Below, piece after piece: positions 33,424 through 34,067 of a DNA stretch of 34,067 nt (position 1 is the stretch's first letter; each line of letters begins with the position of its first letter). Made by a program: the position numbers and the translations under genes. Source of the stretch: JBBQKF01 sp038326615 (GTDB taxonomy: Bacteria; Bacillota; Clostridia; Saccharofermentanales; UBA5734); contig JBBQKF010000026.1 in assembly GCA_038326615.1 (NCBI GenBank), forward strand, positions 1 through 34,067, read 5' to 3'. The notes under the pieces were generated by a model. That model made no database searches. It saw only the letters and a program-made list of their open reading frames with translations, and was not told the origin of the DNA.

Positions 33424-33470
33424 TTATTGTACAAATCTCCTGTCTGTCTGGCAAAATTCAATACTCATAT

Positions 33471-33498
33471 AGTGGCACTCTCTTATAATGTGGTCACT
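33471..33498. promoter_or_regulatory. Imperfect inverted repeat upstream of fabH
   Basis: AGTGGCAC (33471-33478) and GTGGTCACT (33490-33498) form an imperfect dyad around CTCTTATAAT, 48-75 bases ahead of fabH. It could be an operator for the fab cluster. It does not match the FapR or FabT patterns that I know. The rest of 33424-33862 is A/T-rich, and I see no gene in it. Confidence 0.3.
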
Positions 33499-33862
33499 TT
33501 ATATAAATTGATTATTAGGATAATATTGATATAAGCGGCTATCTTCAGTTCATTTTCATCGTTTAATACAATATTTAATTCTAATTATGTTAATTTTAAC
33601 TCTTATTGTTTTGATTGTCAAATAATATATTTTGATTAACAAATTTATTTAGATTGATTTTATATATATCTTATATGAAAATAAGTAATTATATTACGAA
33701 TTATTTAAATATTTTCATGATTTCACATGTTTTATGCCGATTTTTAATAATATTTTATAATGCTTTTCGTCATTTTACTATATTTTTGAAAATATAATTG
33801 AAATTCGATTATTTTCATCTATGACACTCCACCAAAATACTTAAATTTTCAAATTATGGATA

Positions 33863-33896
33863 AAAAACCTGGCAGTTTTTGTACCGTCAGGTTTTT
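33863..33896. terminator. Intrinsic terminator hairpin upstream of the fab cluster
   Basis: AAAAACCTGGC (33863-33873) pairs with GTCAGGTTTTT (33886-33896), 11 pairs including one G-T, with a 12-base loop. The A and T flanks make it usable from either side. It probably ends a transcript entering from beyond the window, or insulates the fab promoter region. Confidence 0.7.
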
Positions 33897-33930
33897 GGTA
33901 TAATACAACATGAAATTAAATATTAAAAAT

Positions 33931-34067
33931 GGCTATAGCGTTAACTCAGTAAAGGTTGAAAAACTCTGTAGAATCATGCTAAAAATAAGCAATTACAAAT
34001 CGAACTGTGGATAAATTAATGTAAGCCACTTTCTTTGATAGTATTTGTAAGAACAATTTAGTCCTAC
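33931..34067. mobile_element. MITE-like element, copy 2 (cut by window end)
   Basis: It begins GGCTATAGCGTTAACTCAGTA, identical to the reverse complement of the right terminal repeat of copy 1, and follows the reverse complement of copy 1 without gaps for 137 bases (about 90 percent identity counted by eye). The last 18 or so bases, including the other terminal repeat, lie beyond the window. The conserved 9-mer TGTGGATAA is at 34006-34014. Confidence 0.82.

Noticed and set aside
33899..33904. TATAAT on the plus strand after the hairpin at 33863 as a promoter
   Set aside because: There is no -35 at 16-18 bases, and no gene is visible downstream before the MITE-like element and window end.

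Overview
The window is a low-GC, gene-dense stretch of a Clostridia-type Bacillota chromosome. Pointers are strong GGAGG ribosome sites, the FMN-type enoyl reductase FabK, the acc/fab gene order, clostridial-length LeuC/LeuD, RNase J, and the rplI-dnaB / tilS-hpt-ftsH gene groups. I cannot name the genus. Nearly all genes are on the minus strand; only the ferritin and RNase J genes, plus one gene remnant, are on the plus strand.

Layout by position: (1) 128-6888, minus: leuA-cimA-leuC-leuD-leuB. LeuA and citramalate synthase feed the same LeuCD/LeuB enzymes, so leucine and threonine-independent isoleucine precursors are made side by side. (2) 7128-13361, minus: rplI-dnaB-tilS-hpt-ftsH, a housekeeping group for ribosome, replication, tRNA(Ile) modification, purine salvage and membrane proteolysis. 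(3) 13607-18830, an accessory segment: a small membrane protein coupled to a PstS-like binding protein, a methyltransferase, a GNAT acetyltransferase, a LURP-one-like remnant, a nitroreductase and an AAA_14/DUF4143 ATPase. Three of these genes share an almost identical promoter block. (4) 19484-20652: ferritin, a 155-bp inverted-repeat element, and rpsT. (5) 21008-23545: RNase J with a roughly 290-residue Asn-rich N-terminal extension. (6) 23815-33423, minus: fabH-fabK-fabD-fabG-fabF-accB-fabZ-accC-accD-accA, a type II fatty acid synthesis cluster that lacks acpP.

The most distinctive feature is tandem simple-sequence expansion at many scales: (ACT)26 after leuB, 12 perfect copies of a 9-mer inside tilS (Lys-Ile-Asn x12), a 24-bp repeat also inside tilS, an ACTAAT-like hexamer array in the RNase J gene, and 8-, 14-, 32- and 47-bp arrays between genes. 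Inside genes the units are multiples of three, so length can change without a frameshift. A second mobile-looking signal is a 155-bp element with 21-bp terminal inverted repeats and a perfect DnaA-box 9-mer, present twice (20031 and, inverted and cut by the window end, 33931).

Family calls rest on motifs read by eye. Promoters and operators are pattern-based, and no database search was run.
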